64,000 bases of DNA from positions 1,351,335 through 1,415,334 of the forward strand of contig NZ_CP132480.1 in the NCBI RefSeq assembly GCF_030770395.1, in the 5' to 3' direction. Each line of letters starts with the position of its first letter. Position 1 is the stretch's first letter. This DNA comes from Telluria beijingensis. GTDB taxonomy: Bacteria; Pseudomonadota; Gammaproteobacteria; Burkholderiales; Burkholderiaceae_D. The notes beneath the pieces are model-generated. The model ran no database searches, had not been told where the DNA came from, and was given only the letters and a program-made list of their open reading frames with translations. A program made the translations under genes and the position numbers. Shown here in pieces: positions 23,146-31,921 of the stretch.

Positions 23146-24193
23146 TGCGAACGTTTCATGTTCAGCCCGGTCTTAGCTACTGTCGAGTTCTCCGTAGAGG
23201 CGGCCATGGACGGCCTGGACTTTGGAAAATTGCTTGTGGCTCTAAGCGGCCTGGCACTCGGGCAGGAAGAACTTGCGCAACTACGCGTCTGGCTCGCCAC
23301 GAACGAGGATGGGGCCATTTGTATCGCGCTGATCGAACAGGCTGCCGTCGGAAAGCGCTGTCCCCGCTGCGGCGGGGCGCGATCGCACCGCTGCGGGCAC
23401 GCCAGCGGCCTGCAGCGTTGGCGCTGCCTCGCATGTGGTCGCAGTTACAACGCATTGAGCGGCACCAAACTCGCGCACCTGCGCAAGAAGGAATGCTGGC
23501 CCGCCTATCTGCAATGCCTGCTCGAATCGCAGATCGTGCGCGCCAGCGCCGAGGCGGTCCAGGTGCACCGTACCACGAGCTTTCGCTGGCGCCATCGCAT
23601 GGTGGCCGGTTTTACGTGTGACCGTCCAGCGCGCCTGGGCGGCATGGTCGAGGCGGACGAAACATATATGCTGGAATCCCAGAAAGGGTCGCGCATACTG
23701 AACCGCCCACCGCGACGCCGCGGCGGCGTGGCCAGCCATCGCGGCGTCGGCCGCGACCACGAGTGCCTGCTGGTCGCCTGCGCGCGCGACGGTGACACCC
23801 TCGATTTTCATTGTGGACGCGGTCCGGTCTCGAGCACACAGCTCGGGCATTGCCTGGGACCGGTGCTGGCGCCGGATACGCTCCTGATCAGCGACGGGGC
23901 TGCCGCGTATCCCGTATTCGCCCGAAACCAAGGGATCGCCCATGAAGCCCTCAACTTGCGCGCTGGCCAACGGGCACGCGGCGCGCTCCACCTGAACCAT
24001 GTCAATGGCTGGCACAGCCGCTTCAAGCGCTGGCTGGTGCGCTTTCACGGTATTGCCAGTCGCTATTTGATCCATTACTCAGGCTGGCGGCGGGTCCTCG
24101 ATGCGCGCCGCCTTATTACTCCGGCGCAATTGCTAGCTGCAGCCGTCAAAGCAGACTGATCAGGAGGTTTACCGAAATAACGCGAACAGCGCC
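23126..24193 (+). mobile_element. IS1595-family insertion sequence, complete
   Basis: A 1068-bp element bounded by 20-bp perfect terminal inverted repeats (GGCGCTGTTCGCGTTATTTC at the left end, its complement at the right). It is flanked by identical 8-bp direct repeats AAAGAAAA (23118-23125 and 24194-24201), the duplication length typical of IS1595. It encodes one transposase and nothing else. Intact ends and perfect target duplication indicate a recent insertion. It lies between fliD and flaG, inside the T-tract of the flaG terminator. Confidence 0.92.
23206..24159 (+). CDS. IS1595-family (ISXO2-like) transposase
   Basis: A DDE-type transposase of 317 residues from ATG 23206 (GTAGAGG upstream); an ATG at 23158 is also inside the element. 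The open frame reaches 23104, but that start lies outside the IS. An N-terminal zinc ribbon (CPRCGGARSHRCG, WRCLACGRSYNALSG) precedes the ISXO2-like catalytic core. Catalytic acidic residues appear in VEADETYM and LLISDGAAAYP. The third position reads LNHVNGWHSRFKRWL, with Asn where many relatives have Glu, a variant I recall for some IS1595 subgroups. The C-terminal YLIHYSGWRRVLD fits the family. Confidence 0.9.
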   Translation: MDGLDFGKLLVALSGLALGQEELAQLRVWLATNEDGAICIALIEQAAVGKRCPRCGGARSHRCGHASGLQRWRCLACGRSYNALSGTKLAHLRKKECWPAYLQCLLESQIVRASAEAVQVHRTTSFRWRHRMVAGFTCDRPARLGGMVEADETYMLESQKGSRILNRPPRRRGGVASHRGVGRDHECLLVACARDGDTLDFHCGRGPVSSTQLGHCLGPVLAPDTLLISDGAAAYPVFARNQGIAHEALNLRAGQRARGALHLNHVNGWHSRFKRWLVRFHGIASRYLIHYSGWRRVLDARRLITPAQLLAAAVKAD

Positions 24194-24201
24194 AAAGAAA
24201 A
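24174..24201 (-). repeat. IS right end: inverted repeat plus target duplication
   Basis: The right inverted repeat is 24174-24193 and the right copy of AAAGAAAA is 24194-24201. That duplication doubles as the T-tract (TTTTCTTT on the minus strand) of the flaG terminator. Confidence 0.9.
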
Positions 24202-24231
24202 GGGCGCCACATTCTTGCGAATGCGGCGCCC
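24194..24231 (-). terminator. intrinsic terminator of flaG
   Basis: On the minus strand GGGCGCC...GGCGCCC arms (24202-24208 and 24225-24231) with an inner CATTC/GAATG stem form a long hairpin. It is followed by TTTTCTTT (24194-24201). It lies 20 bp after the flaG stop. The T-tract is the IS target-site duplication, so the terminator stays complete despite the insertion. Confidence 0.85.
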
Positions 24232-24250
24232 GTTTGCCAGAGCTGGAAGA

Positions 24251-24610
24251 TCAGGCCGTTTGCCGGATGAGCAAGCCCTGCAGTTTGTCGATGGCTTTCG
24301 CCATTTCCAGTGCTTCCTTGCTCGGCATCTGGCGCACCACTTCCCTGGTGCTTTGGTCGATGATCTTGACGACGACTTCCTTGCTCTCTTCGTCGATCTC
24401 GAATTCCAGGCTCTGGGCCGACGGCGGCATCGACTCGTTGAGCTTCTTGACGGCGGCCGACACTTCTTCCCGACCCGGTGCGACATCCGGTACCGAGGCT
24501 GGCGCGTCGGCGACGGGCGTCCGTCCCGCGACCGCAGCTTGCCCGGTCACCGCGGCCGGACGTTCGTCCAGTTTCGGTGCGGGCGACGAACCAAGTGATT
24601 GGATCTGCAT
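24251..24610 (-). CDS. flaG: flagellar protein FlaG
   Basis: A 119-residue FlaG-family protein: a variable Ala/Pro-rich N-terminal half and the conserved C-terminal half (QSLEFEIDEESKEVVVKIID, REVVRQMPSKEALEMAKAID). FlaG influences filament length in several species, but its mechanism is not settled. It follows fliC with about 88 bp between and a hairpin in the gap, so it is probably transcribed by partial read-through from the fliC promoter. Confidence 0.9.
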   Translation of the reverse strand: MQIQSLGSSPAPKLDERPAAVTGQAAVAGRTPVADAPASVPDVAPGREEVSAAVKKLNESMPPSAQSLEFEIDEESKEVVVKIIDQSTREVVRQMPSKEALEMAKAIDKLQGLLIRQTA

Positions 24611-24625
24611 GTCGATTTCCCTAGT

Positions 24626-24658
24626 AAAAATTCCCCGGCTGAATTTCTTCAGCCGAGG
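24626..24658 (-). terminator. terminator after fliC
   Basis: The minus strand reads CGGCTGAA-GAAA-TTCAGCCG (24635-24654) followed by AATTTTT. The 8-bp stem and T-run directly after fliC fit an intrinsic terminator. flaG begins only 16 bp later, so it may attenuate rather than stop transcription. Confidence 0.75.
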
Positions 24659-24697
24659 AACCGCTTACTTCGCGATGTTGTTACTGCCTGTCAGCGA

Positions 24698-26173
24698 TTA
24701 GCCACGCAGCAGCGACAGGACACCGTTCGGCAGCGAGTTGGCCTGGGCCAGCATCGAGGTACCAGCTTGTTGCAGGATCTGACCACGGGTCATCTTTGCG
24801 GTTTCAGCAGCGAAGTCGGTGTCGACGATGCGGCTGCGCGATGCCGACAGGTTCTCGGTCGACGAACCCAGGTTCGAGATCGCCGATTCGAAACGCGACT
24901 GCAGTGCGCCGTATTCCGCGCGCTTGCTGTTCACTGCCGCCAGTGCCGCGTCAGCAGTCTTGATGGCGGCTTGTGCGCCAGCGAAGGTACTGATGTCGAG
25001 GTCGGCAACCGATTTCAGCTTGGACGCGCCGCCGGCGGTGGCGTCCAGGTTGAAGCTGGAGCCCGTGTCTTCCACCGAGAAGCTCTTCTCGGAATCCAGG
25101 GTCAGGCTGCCGCGGACGGTGCCGACGCTGTTGGCAGCGTTGCCACCCTGGTTCAGGGTCTGTGCGGCGCCGGCCGTGCCATCGGTCTTGATGGAGGCCA
25201 CCGTCACGTCCGTCGTCGCGGTCGCCGAGGTGTTGGTCAGCTTGATATCGTTGCCATCGGCATGGGTCAGCTTCAGGCCACCGGCTTTTTCATCGTAGGA
25301 AGCGGTCACGCCGGTCTTGGCCGACTGCGCATTGAAGGCGCTGATCGCGGAGGCATAGCCGTTCGCGTCGGCGGCAGCACCCATCGAGAACGAGATGGTG
25401 ACCGCTTCGGTATTGTCCGATTCCAGCGACAAGGTGTACGACTTGGTCGCGTCCGCGGTCATCACGGCTTCGGTCTTGGCGGTGGCGGTTACGCCGGTGT
25501 CGCCAGCGACCTTGTTGATCTGGGCTGCGGCAGTCTTGGCAGAGGCGCCGGCGGCGATGGTGATTGGCTCCGAACCTTGCGAACCATTCACGGTCAGGGT
25601 ACCGCCGGTGAACGCGGTCGAGCCCTTGACGGCTGCCGGTGCGTTTTCCGCCAGGCTGTTGTTGCCGTAGGTGGTGGTGGTGAAGTTCGAGCCGCCCATC
25701 GAGATCAGCTGGCCTGCGTTGGCGCCGACCTGGAAGTTCGCGGTGCCCATCGAGCCGTCCATCAGCTTCTGGCCGTTGAATTCGGTGGTGTTGGCGATAC
25801 GGTTCAGTTCCGAGGTCAGCTGGGTGACTTCGGTCTGCAGGGCTTTGCGGTCGCTGGCCGAGTTCGACGAGTTCGACGACTGCACTGCCAGTTCACGGAT
25901 ACGCTGCAGGATGTCGCCCGAGCTCGACAGGGCGCCTTCGGCGGTTTGCGCCATCGACACGCCATCGTTGGCGTTACGGGTCGCCTGGGTCATGCCCTTG
26001 ATCTGCGAATTCATGCGATCGGAAATCGCGAGGCCGGCGGCGTCGTCCTTGGCGCTGTTGATGCGCATGCCCGACGACAGGCGTTGGATCGAGGTGTTCA
26101 GCTGCGACTGCGAGGTCGACAGGTTACGCTGCGAGTTGAGGGATGCGACGTTGGTATTGATTACGGATGCCAT
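24698..26173 (-). CDS. fliC: flagellin FliC
   Basis: The filament subunit, 491 residues. The conserved N-terminal D0/D1 region ([35 protein letters not shown]) and C-terminal D1/D0 region ([31 protein letters not shown]) are intact. Between about residues 170 and 400 lies a Thr/Ser/Ala-rich surface domain that offers many O-glycosylation and lysine-methylation sites. The ribosome site GGAG is about 9 bp before ATG 26173. A sigma-28-type promoter lies about 105 bp upstream. fliB, the putative lysine methylase for this protein, is the next gene upstream on the same strand. Confidence 0.97.
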   Translation of the reverse strand: MASVINTNVASLNSQRNLSTSQSQLNTSIQRLSSGMRINSAKDDAAGLAISDRMNSQIKGMTQATRNANDGVSMAQTAEGALSSSGDILQRIRELAVQSSNSSNSASDRKALQTEVTQLTSELNRIANTTEFNGQKLMDGSMGTANFQVGANAGQLISMGGSNFTTTTYGNNSLAENAPAAVKGSTAFTGGTLTVNGSQGSEPITIAAGASAKTAAAQINKVAGDTGVTATAKTEAVMTADATKSYTLSLESDNTEAVTISFSMGAAADANGYASAISAFNAQSAKTGVTASYDEKAGGLKLTHADGNDIKLTNTSATATTDVTVASIKTDGTAGAAQTLNQGGNAANSVGTVRGSLTLDSEKSFSVEDTGSSFNLDATAGGASKLKSVADLDISTFAGAQAAIKTADAALAAVNSKRAEYGALQSRFESAISNLGSSTENLSASRSRIVDTDFAAETAKMTRGQILQQAGTSMLAQANSLPNGVLSLLRG

Positions 26174-26277
26174 GGTGTCTACTCCAGAGACGTGGTCTTG
26201 CGGGGTGCAGCGACCTTGCTGCTGTGTACTTTGGTCCGTCGCGCTGTTCTGTGACGTTCAAACCGCTGTTGTTGCTG

Positions 26278-26304
26278 GTAACGGTGCCCTATGGAAAAAG
26301 TTTA
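26278..26304 (-). promoter_or_regulatory. candidate sigma-28 promoter for fliC
   Basis: On the minus strand TAAA (26301-26304), a 15-bp spacer and ACCGTTAC (26278-26285) match the FliA pattern TAAA-N15-GCCGATAA; the -35 is perfect and the -10 agrees in five of eight positions. It lies about 105 bp before the fliC start, leaving a longish leader. No other good FliA site is present in the 320-bp gap. Confidence 0.6.
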
Positions 26305-26390
26305 GGGCCCGTTTTTAAAAAAGTGAGGATTTTCAAGGACCTTGGTCAGATACGGCGTCTCTTGGCGGCAAGGAAAAAAGGAACTTGAGG

Positions 26391-26434
26391 GTAAAAAAAG
26401 ATTTTTTTACTGGGCTCAAGCTGAACCCTGAGCC
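26391..26434. repeat. two short inverted repeats between fliB and fliC
   Basis: GTAAAAAAAG/ATTTTTTTAC (26391-26410) is a near-perfect 20-bp palindrome. Next to it GGCTCA-N10-TGAGCC (26413-26434) can form a hairpin. Together they lie 60-100 bp after the fliB stop and could terminate fliB transcription, but the A/T runs are not placed as in a standard terminator. The remainder of the gap 26305-26493 shows nothing else. Confidence 0.35.
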
Positions 26435-26493
26435 AGCCCGGCCGGGTCGCTGCTCCCCGGTTTCTTGTCAAATCGCCAGTGACGATGACGCGT

Positions 26494-27726
26494 TCAGGTC
26501 CGCAGCAGCTTGTATAGCCTGGACATCTCGGCCCAGCCGCTGTCGTACAGCGCTTCCCGGACGCGGGTGGCGTACGACGGATCGTGCTGGAAGCGGCGGC
26601 AGTGCAGGTTGACTGTCGAGGCCAGGGTCGCGCTCGATGGCGGGTCGCCTTCGGTATTGCATTGCACTGCCAGCAGCATGCGCAGCAGGCCGAAGCGGGA
26701 AATCAGTTGCAGATAACCGTCGTACGGAGATTTGCCATTGAATGGAACAAACTGGCTATAGATCTCGTTGACTACATAGTTTTCGAGCAACCATGGGGTG
26801 GGCAACAAGGCTTCGTCCAGGCGTGCAAGGCCGCGCCGGTAAGCGCCGACCAGTGCCTCGGCGCTGACTTCGCCATGGGCATTCGCGCCGAACCGCGAGG
26901 CGATCTTTCGCATCATGGCTTGCTGGAATGGCGAAGTTGCTTCAAACCCTTTTTCTGCCCACAAGGTGGCAAATACCATCGCCTGGGACGTATGGTCGGG
27001 TTGGATCGGTTCCAGCACCGCCATCAATTCGCCGTTCTCGATCAGGCGTACGAAGTCGTCGATCATGGTGGGGATGTTCGCCTGTTCATTCGCCGAGCAC
27101 AGCTGGGTCAGGGTCTCGCAGAACGTGCCCAGCAAGGCCAGCCGCTGCCACAGGGGCAGCTCGCGCGTGCGCATCAGGTTCATGCAGAACATGCGGACTT
27201 CGGACATCAGCTCGGGTGCGATGCCGAAGGCCTGGTTGACCGGGCTGAGCATCGGCAAGCGCAGCTGGACCGGGGCCTCGACGAAATCGAATGCGTCCTC
27301 CGCCAGCAGCGCCAGCCGTGCTGCTTCCGGACACGACAGGGTAATCGATTGTTCGACCTGGCCAAGCAGGCTGCGGTTCGTGCGCGGATAGGTATGACAG
27401 GTATGCGACAGGTAGGATTCGCCCAGGTGGGCCTGTACCGCACACATGCTGTCCTGGAGCGCCGGACATTGCTTTTGCGCACCGATCGTCTTGATCATGG
27501 CGTATTCGCCAGTATTCGCCGGATTATCCCGGCGTAGCATATTGGCATTCAGCTGCTCGAACGCAGGGTTGTCCTCGGCGCGGTAGGCCTTGTAGCTCTT
27601 CTTGTCGATAAAGATCGTCCAGCCGGAACAGCACGTATCTTCGCAGCTGGGGCCAATGCAGCGAAAGCGTTCCACGAAGCGCGGCATGAGGGCGGAGACG
27701 GACTGGGTGCGGTGCAGGATGGGCAT
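26494..27726 (-). CDS. fliB: flagellin lysine N-methylase FliB
   Basis: FliB methylates surface lysines of flagellin. The 410-residue product has the N-terminal cysteine cluster C23-x4-C28-x3-C32-C33 (CIGPSCEDTCCSGW) and a later CPALQDSMCAVQ and SHTCHTYPRTNR that complete the iron-sulfur-type ligand set of the family. Length is normal. The gene lies upstream of fliC on the same strand but is separated by a 320-bp gap with fliC's own promoter, so it is probably expressed separately. Confidence 0.88.
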   Translation of the reverse strand: MPILHRTQSVSALMPRFVERFRCIGPSCEDTCCSGWTIFIDKKSYKAYRAEDNPAFEQLNANMLRRDNPANTGEYAMIKTIGAQKQCPALQDSMCAVQAHLGESYLSHTCHTYPRTNRSLLGQVEQSITLSCPEAARLALLAEDAFDFVEAPVQLRLPMLSPVNQAFGIAPELMSEVRMFCMNLMRTRELPLWQRLALLGTFCETLTQLCSANEQANIPTMIDDFVRLIENGELMAVLEPIQPDHTSQAMVFATLWAEKGFEATSPFQQAMMRKIASRFGANAHGEVSAEALVGAYRRGLARLDEALLPTPWLLENYVVNEIYSQFVPFNGKSPYDGYLQLISRFGLLRMLLAVQCNTEGDPPSSATLASTVNLHCRRFQHDPSYATRVREALYDSGWAEMSRLYKLLRT

Positions 27727-27783
27727 GGATCATCGGCCTGGTCGAGGGGAACGTCGCGCAGTGTAAGCCATGCAAGCCATCCC

Positions 27784-29364
27784 TCAATCCGCGATCACCA
27801 CCCGATTCTTGCCGCTATTCTTGGCTTGGTACATCGCCTTGTCGGCGCGCGCCATCAAGGACGCCTGCTCCTCGTTGGGCACCCGCAGCGCCACCCCGCA
27901 CGAGAAGGTGATCAGCATCTTCTCGTTATCGTGCAGGAAAAAGTGTTTGGTCAATTCCCGTTGTACCCGCACCATGGCCGCCGCCGCCGCCTCGACCGTG
28001 GTCTCGGGCAGCAGGATCAGGAATTCCTCGCCGCCGAAGCGGGCGATCACGTCCATCGAGCGCAGGGTGTCGCGCACCACCTTCACCAGGTGCTTGAGCG
28101 CGGCGTCGCCCGCCATATGGCCATAGGTATCGTTCAGGCGCTTGAAGTTGTCGAGGTCGAGCAGGGCCACGCACAGCGGCGTTTTTCGCCGGTCGGCGCG
28201 CGCGCTCTCGCGCTCGAACACGTCGTCCAGGCCGCGCCGGTTCAGGCTACCGGTCAGCTGGTCTTCGCGCACCAGCTCGCTCATATGCTGCAGCTCGGCT
28301 TCCAGCTCGCGGATGCGCTGCTCGGCTTCCTGCACCTCCTTGTGCGCGCCGACCATGCGGTCGCGCGAGGCCAGCGCCTCGTCCTGGGCATTGCGCATCT
28401 CGCGCAGCACCTCGTCGAGCACGCCATTGATCTCGGTCACGTCGGTGGCGTTGCCGATCCGTTCAGAAAAACCGCCCAGCCGGGCATGGTAGTCGCTGGT
28501 CGAGGCGGCGGCCGAGCCGAGGCGGTCGATGAAGGTCATCATCATGTTCTTCATGGTCGCCCGCACGTCGTCGATGCCGTGCTTCAGGTGGCCCTGCTTG
28601 ACGATCACGTCCTTCAGGCCGCGGGTGGCGTCTTCCAGCGCGCGGGTGTCGAGCGGGCCCTTGATCAGGTCCTGCACCACCAGCACCTGGCCGCGCATAT
28701 AGTTGTCGTCGTCGAGGAGGCCCTCGATATTGTCGAGCAGCAGGCGGAACAGGCGCAGCAGCAGTTCCTGCTGCTCGGCGCCGTCGTCCTTGCGCAACTC
28801 GATCTGGTAGCACAGTTGCTTGAGGCGCGCCGCGATGTCCTGCAGCTCGGCTTCGCCGACCGCGGTCTTGACGGCCGCCCCGAGCGACTCGGCCTCGGCC
28901 ACCAGTTCGGCGTCGCCGTCCAGCAGCGAGGCGCAGGCGAAGGACAGGGTGCGCGCCAGCATCTCGCGCAGCAGCACGGTATCGGGCTCTTCCTCTCCCA
29001 GCGCCATCACCGGCGTGTTGCGGCGCAGGTGGCGTTCGGCCATCTGGCCCAGGGCCTGGGTATAGCCGGTCCAGTCCTCGGTCTTGACGGCGCGCGCCAT
29101 GCGGCGGCCGTATTCGGACAGCTCGCCCGGCGTCTCGGCCATGCGCCGCGCGAAACCGGCCAGCACCTCGAGCGCCCCCGTGTCCTGCACCGCAGCAGGC
29201 GCGGCAGGCGGAAGGCCGGCGATCTCGTCATAGATCGCGCGATAGTTGTCCGGCGTCGGCGCGAGCCGGCGCGCGGCGAGGCGGCGGAACGCTTCGCGTG
29301 CGATCTCAGCGGGGTTGGCGGGCTGGTTCACGGTGGGCGCAACGGAAATGGACGAGGTGGACAT
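27784..29364 (-). CDS. diguanylate cyclase (GGDEF)
   Basis: Makes cyclic di-GMP from two GTP. The 526-residue cytoplasmic protein has a long helical N-terminal region (to about residue 355), a short coiled coil (AEQRIRELEAELQHMSELVR) and a C-terminal GGDEF domain. The active site is GGEEF in ARFGGEEFLILLPE, and the product-inhibition I-site RSMD lies five residues before it, so the enzyme should be active and feedback-inhibited. No membrane segment or known sensor is seen. Its place beside fliB/fliC, with the c-di-GMP-binding ycgR in the same cluster, suggests a link to motility control. Confidence 0.92.
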   Translation of the reverse strand: MSTSSISVAPTVNQPANPAEIAREAFRRLAARRLAPTPDNYRAIYDEIAGLPPAAPAAVQDTGALEVLAGFARRMAETPGELSEYGRRMARAVKTEDWTGYTQALGQMAERHLRRNTPVMALGEEEPDTVLLREMLARTLSFACASLLDGDAELVAEAESLGAAVKTAVGEAELQDIAARLKQLCYQIELRKDDGAEQQELLLRLFRLLLDNIEGLLDDDNYMRGQVLVVQDLIKGPLDTRALEDATRGLKDVIVKQGHLKHGIDDVRATMKNMMMTFIDRLGSAAASTSDYHARLGGFSERIGNATDVTEINGVLDEVLREMRNAQDEALASRDRMVGAHKEVQEAEQRIRELEAELQHMSELVREDQLTGSLNRRGLDDVFERESARADRRKTPLCVALLDLDNFKRLNDTYGHMAGDAALKHLVKVVRDTLRSMDVIARFGGEEFLILLPETTVEAAAAAMVRVQRELTKHFFLHDNEKMLITFSCGVALRVPNEEQASLMARADKAMYQAKNSGKNRVVIAD

Positions 29365-29497
29365 GGAATGCTGCGCTATGACGGATTCGCGGGATTGGCG
29401 TCATGATAATCAGCTTTTTTGCCGTATATCAATTAAAAAACGGTAACAATGCGTTTGGATGCGCAGGTTGCCGTTCCGGCGCAACGGAATGTCACAT

Positions 29498-30145
29498 TCA
29501 ATCCACCAATCCGTTACGGATCGCATAGGTCGTCAGCTCGGCGCTGGACTTGAGTTTCATTTTGACTAACAGCCGGGCGCGGTATTCGCTGATGGTCTTG
29601 ACCGACAGCGACAGTTCGCGCGCGATCTCGCTGACCGTCATGCCCGAGGCAATCATGGTCAGGGTCTGGTACTCGCGGTCGGACAGGCCCTCGTGCACCG
29701 CCGCCTCGTGGTCTTCGCCGATCGCGCTGGCCAGGGTCTGCGCCAGCGCGGCGCTCACGTATTTCTGGCCGCCCGCCACCTGGCGGATCGCCGTCACGAG
29801 CTCGCGCGGCGCGCTCTGCTTGGTGAGATAGCCGGAGGCGCCGGCCTTGAGCGCGCGGATCGCGTACTGGTCTTCGCGGTGCATCGACAGCATCAGCACT
29901 GCCAGTTCGGGTTTGTCTTTCTTTATCTGCTTCAGCACGTCGATGCCGTTGCGGTCGGGCAGCGAGATATCGAGCAGCATCACATTGGCCTTCGACTTGC
30001 CCACCAGGCGGGCGGCGTCGACGCCGTTCTCGGCCTCGCCGGCCACATTGATGTCGCGCTGCTCGGCCAGGATCTGCTTCAGCCCTTCGCGCACGATGGC
30101 ATGGTCGTCGGCAATGAAAACACGGATGGATACTTTGTCGGTCAT
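29498..30145 (-). CDS. NarL/FixJ-family response regulator
   Basis: A 215-residue two-component regulator: receiver domain at about residues 7-125 (VFIADDHAIVREGLK; phosphoacceptor Asp in VMLLDISLPDRNG; switch Lys in GASGYLTKQSAP) and a LuxR-type DNA-binding domain at about 150-212 (LSDREYQTLTMIASGMTVSE, VKTISEYRARLLVKM). Its start overlaps the stop of the histidine kinase gene (ATGA), so the two form one operon. The target genes cannot be told from the sequence. Confidence 0.93.
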   Translation of the reverse strand: MTDKVSIRVFIADDHAIVREGLKQILAEQRDINVAGEAENGVDAARLVGKSKANVMLLDISLPDRNGIDVLKQIKKDKPELAVLMLSMHREDQYAIRALKAGASGYLTKQSAPRELVTAIRQVAGGQKYVSAALAQTLASAIGEDHEAAVHEGLSDREYQTLTMIASGMTVSEIARELSLSVKTISEYRARLLVKMKLKSSAELTTYAIRNGLVD

Positions 30146-31227
30146 TCGATTGTTTGTTGGTCTTTGTCCGCTGCCGGAGCCAGCCTGGTCTTGATGGTCA
30201 CCATCGTGCCACCTCCGGGCGCCGCCGACAAGGCCAGCGTGCCGCCCAGGGCGCTGGCGCGCTCGCTCATGCCGCGCAGGCCGAACGATTGCGGCTTGAG
30301 GCGGTCGGCGGCCTGGATGCCGCGGCCGTTGTCGCAGATCGACAGGGTCAGCAGCCTGCGCTGGCGCCGCAGCGACACCGTGACCCGGGTCGCGCCGGCG
30401 TGCTTGGCGATATTCGTGAGCGCTTCCTGGAAGATGCGGAACAGGGCCGAGGCGTGGTCCGGTTCGAGCTCCAGGTTTTTATCCGGGCAGCGCATGACGA
30501 CGGCGATCCCCATCTGCTTCTCGAATTCGCGCGCCTGCCACTCGAGGGCAGCCACGATGCCCAGGTCGAGGGTGGTGGGACGCAGGTCGAGCGAGATGCG
30601 GTGCACCGCCTCGATGGTGCGGTCGACCAGGTCGTCGACATACTCGGCTTTTTCGATCAGGGCCGGCTGGTCGGCGGGCAGGCGCGCCGCCAGCATGGCC
30701 AGCGCCATCTTGATCGCGGTGAGGTTGCCGCCCAGGTCGTCGTGGATCTCGCGCGCGATGCGGGTGCGCTCGTCTTCCTTGGCCTGCTCGATGTGGGCGG
30801 TCAGTTCGGCCAGGCGCTCGCGCGAGCGCAGGGAATCTTCCTGCTCCTGCTTGCTGGCCGAGATATTGGTCATGATGCCATCCCACTGCACCGCGCCGTC
30901 TGCTAGCTGCTGCGGGGTGGCGCGCAGGTTGATCCACTTGACGTCGTTCCAGGCCGGGATGCGGATCCGTCCTTCCCAGTTCCAGGCCGCCAGCGCGGCG
31001 GCCGACATCTGCATCGCCTCGTGGTAGGCGCGCCGGTCCTCTGGCAGGATCAGGCCTTCGAACAGGGAAGGATCGCGCTGCAGCTCGTCGGGCGCCAGGC
31101 CGAGCAGGGCGCTGCAGCCGTCGTTCAGGCAAGGGAAGCTGGTGCGGCCGTCGGGGTGGAGGACGAACTGGTAGACCAGGCCCGCGGTGGGCGGATGCTC
31201 GGCATGGAAAGAGGAGGGCAGGTTCAT
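30142..31227 (-). CDS. PAS-domain sensor histidine kinase (HisKA_3/NarX type)
   Basis: A 361-residue soluble kinase. A PAS/PAC sensor fold fills about residues 15-130; a HisKA_3 dimerisation helix carries the phospho-His in RIAREIHDDLGGNLTAIKMA; the ATPase domain has DNGRGI near residue 315 and a GLRGM box. No membrane helix is visible, so the signal is cytoplasmic. I used ATG 31227 (MNLPSSFHAEH); a longer frame reaches 31290. It is co-transcribed with the NarL-type regulator, its obvious partner. Confidence 0.92.
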   Translation of the reverse strand: MNLPSSFHAEHPPTAGLVYQFVLHPDGRTSFPCLNDGCSALLGLAPDELQRDPSLFEGLILPEDRRAYHEAMQMSAAALAAWNWEGRIRIPAWNDVKWINLRATPQQLADGAVQWDGIMTNISASKQEQEDSLRSRERLAELTAHIEQAKEDERTRIAREIHDDLGGNLTAIKMALAMLAARLPADQPALIEKAEYVDDLVDRTIEAVHRISLDLRPTTLDLGIVAALEWQAREFEKQMGIAVVMRCPDKNLELEPDHASALFRIFQEALTNIAKHAGATRVTVSLRRQRRLLTLSICDNGRGIQAADRLKPQSFGLRGMSERASALGGTLALSAAPGGGTMVTIKTRLAPAADKDQQTIE

Positions 31228-31326
31228 CGGTTTGTCTCGTCGCTTCTTCTGCGCGCGCTGCGTCTGTTGACCGCATGATACGTGAAACACGGCGCAGGCA
31301 GCGCCAAGTCTCGTTACAATGCGGTC

Positions 31327-31893
31327 ATGAACAAGGCATTCGTAAAAGAGTCAGATAACGACGACGATGAAGAGGCGTTGGCCCTGGCGCAGGCGATTCC
31401 CGCCGGCGCCAAGAACTACATCACGCCGGCCGGCTACCAGCGCATCAAGGACGAGCTGCTGCAGCTGATCGACGTCGACCGGCCCGAGGTGGTGCGCATC
31501 GTGCACTGGGCCGCCTCGAACGGCGACCGTTCCGAGAACGGCGACTATATCTATGGCAAGCGCCGCCTGCGCGAGATCGACCGCCGCATCCGCTTTCTCA
31601 CCAAGCGCATGGATTCGGCCTTCGTGGTCGATCCGACCGTCCATTACGGCAACGACCAGGTGTTCTTCGGGGCCACGGTCGGCTATATCAACAAGGCGGG
31701 CGAAGAGCACACGGTGACCATCGTCGGCGTGGACGAGCTCGATCCCTTGAAGGGCAAGATCAGCTGGGTGTCGCCGGTGGCGCGTGCGCTCACCAAATGC
31801 CGCGAGGGAGATGTCGTGCCGCTGCAGACGCCGCTCGGCATGGACGAGCTCGAGATCGTCTCGGTCGAGTATCCCGAACCGGTGGCCGACTAG
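31327..31893 (+). CDS. greB: transcription elongation factor GreB
   Basis: GreB rescues backtracked RNA polymerase by stimulating transcript cleavage. The 188-residue product has the N-terminal coiled coil with the two tip acidic residues (SENGDYIYGKRRLREIDRRI) and the C-terminal FKBP-like domain (ISWVSPVARALTKCREGDVV). An acidic head (ESDNDDDEE) extends the N-terminus. No ribosome-binding site precedes ATG 31327, while a TACAAT hexamer ends only 6 bp before it, so the message may be nearly leaderless. Confidence 0.94.
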   Translation: MNKAFVKESDNDDDEEALALAQAIPAGAKNYITPAGYQRIKDELLQLIDVDRPEVVRIVHWAASNGDRSENGDYIYGKRRLREIDRRIRFLTKRMDSAFVVDPTVHYGNDQVFFGATVGYINKAGEEHTVTIVGVDELDPLKGKISWVSPVARALTKCREGDVVPLQTPLGMDELEIVSVEYPEPVAD

Positions 31894-31921
31894 GATCTTG
31901 TATCGCTGCTAAGATGGGGGC

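Noticed and set aside
23104..23205. Upstream extension of the transposase frame
   Set aside because: Its first codons lie outside the left inverted repeat (23126), so they cannot be part of the mobile gene; internal ATGs at 23158 or 23206 are used.
24599..26254. 551-codon open frame on the plus strand
   Set aside because: Antisense to fliC, whose conserved ends are certain.
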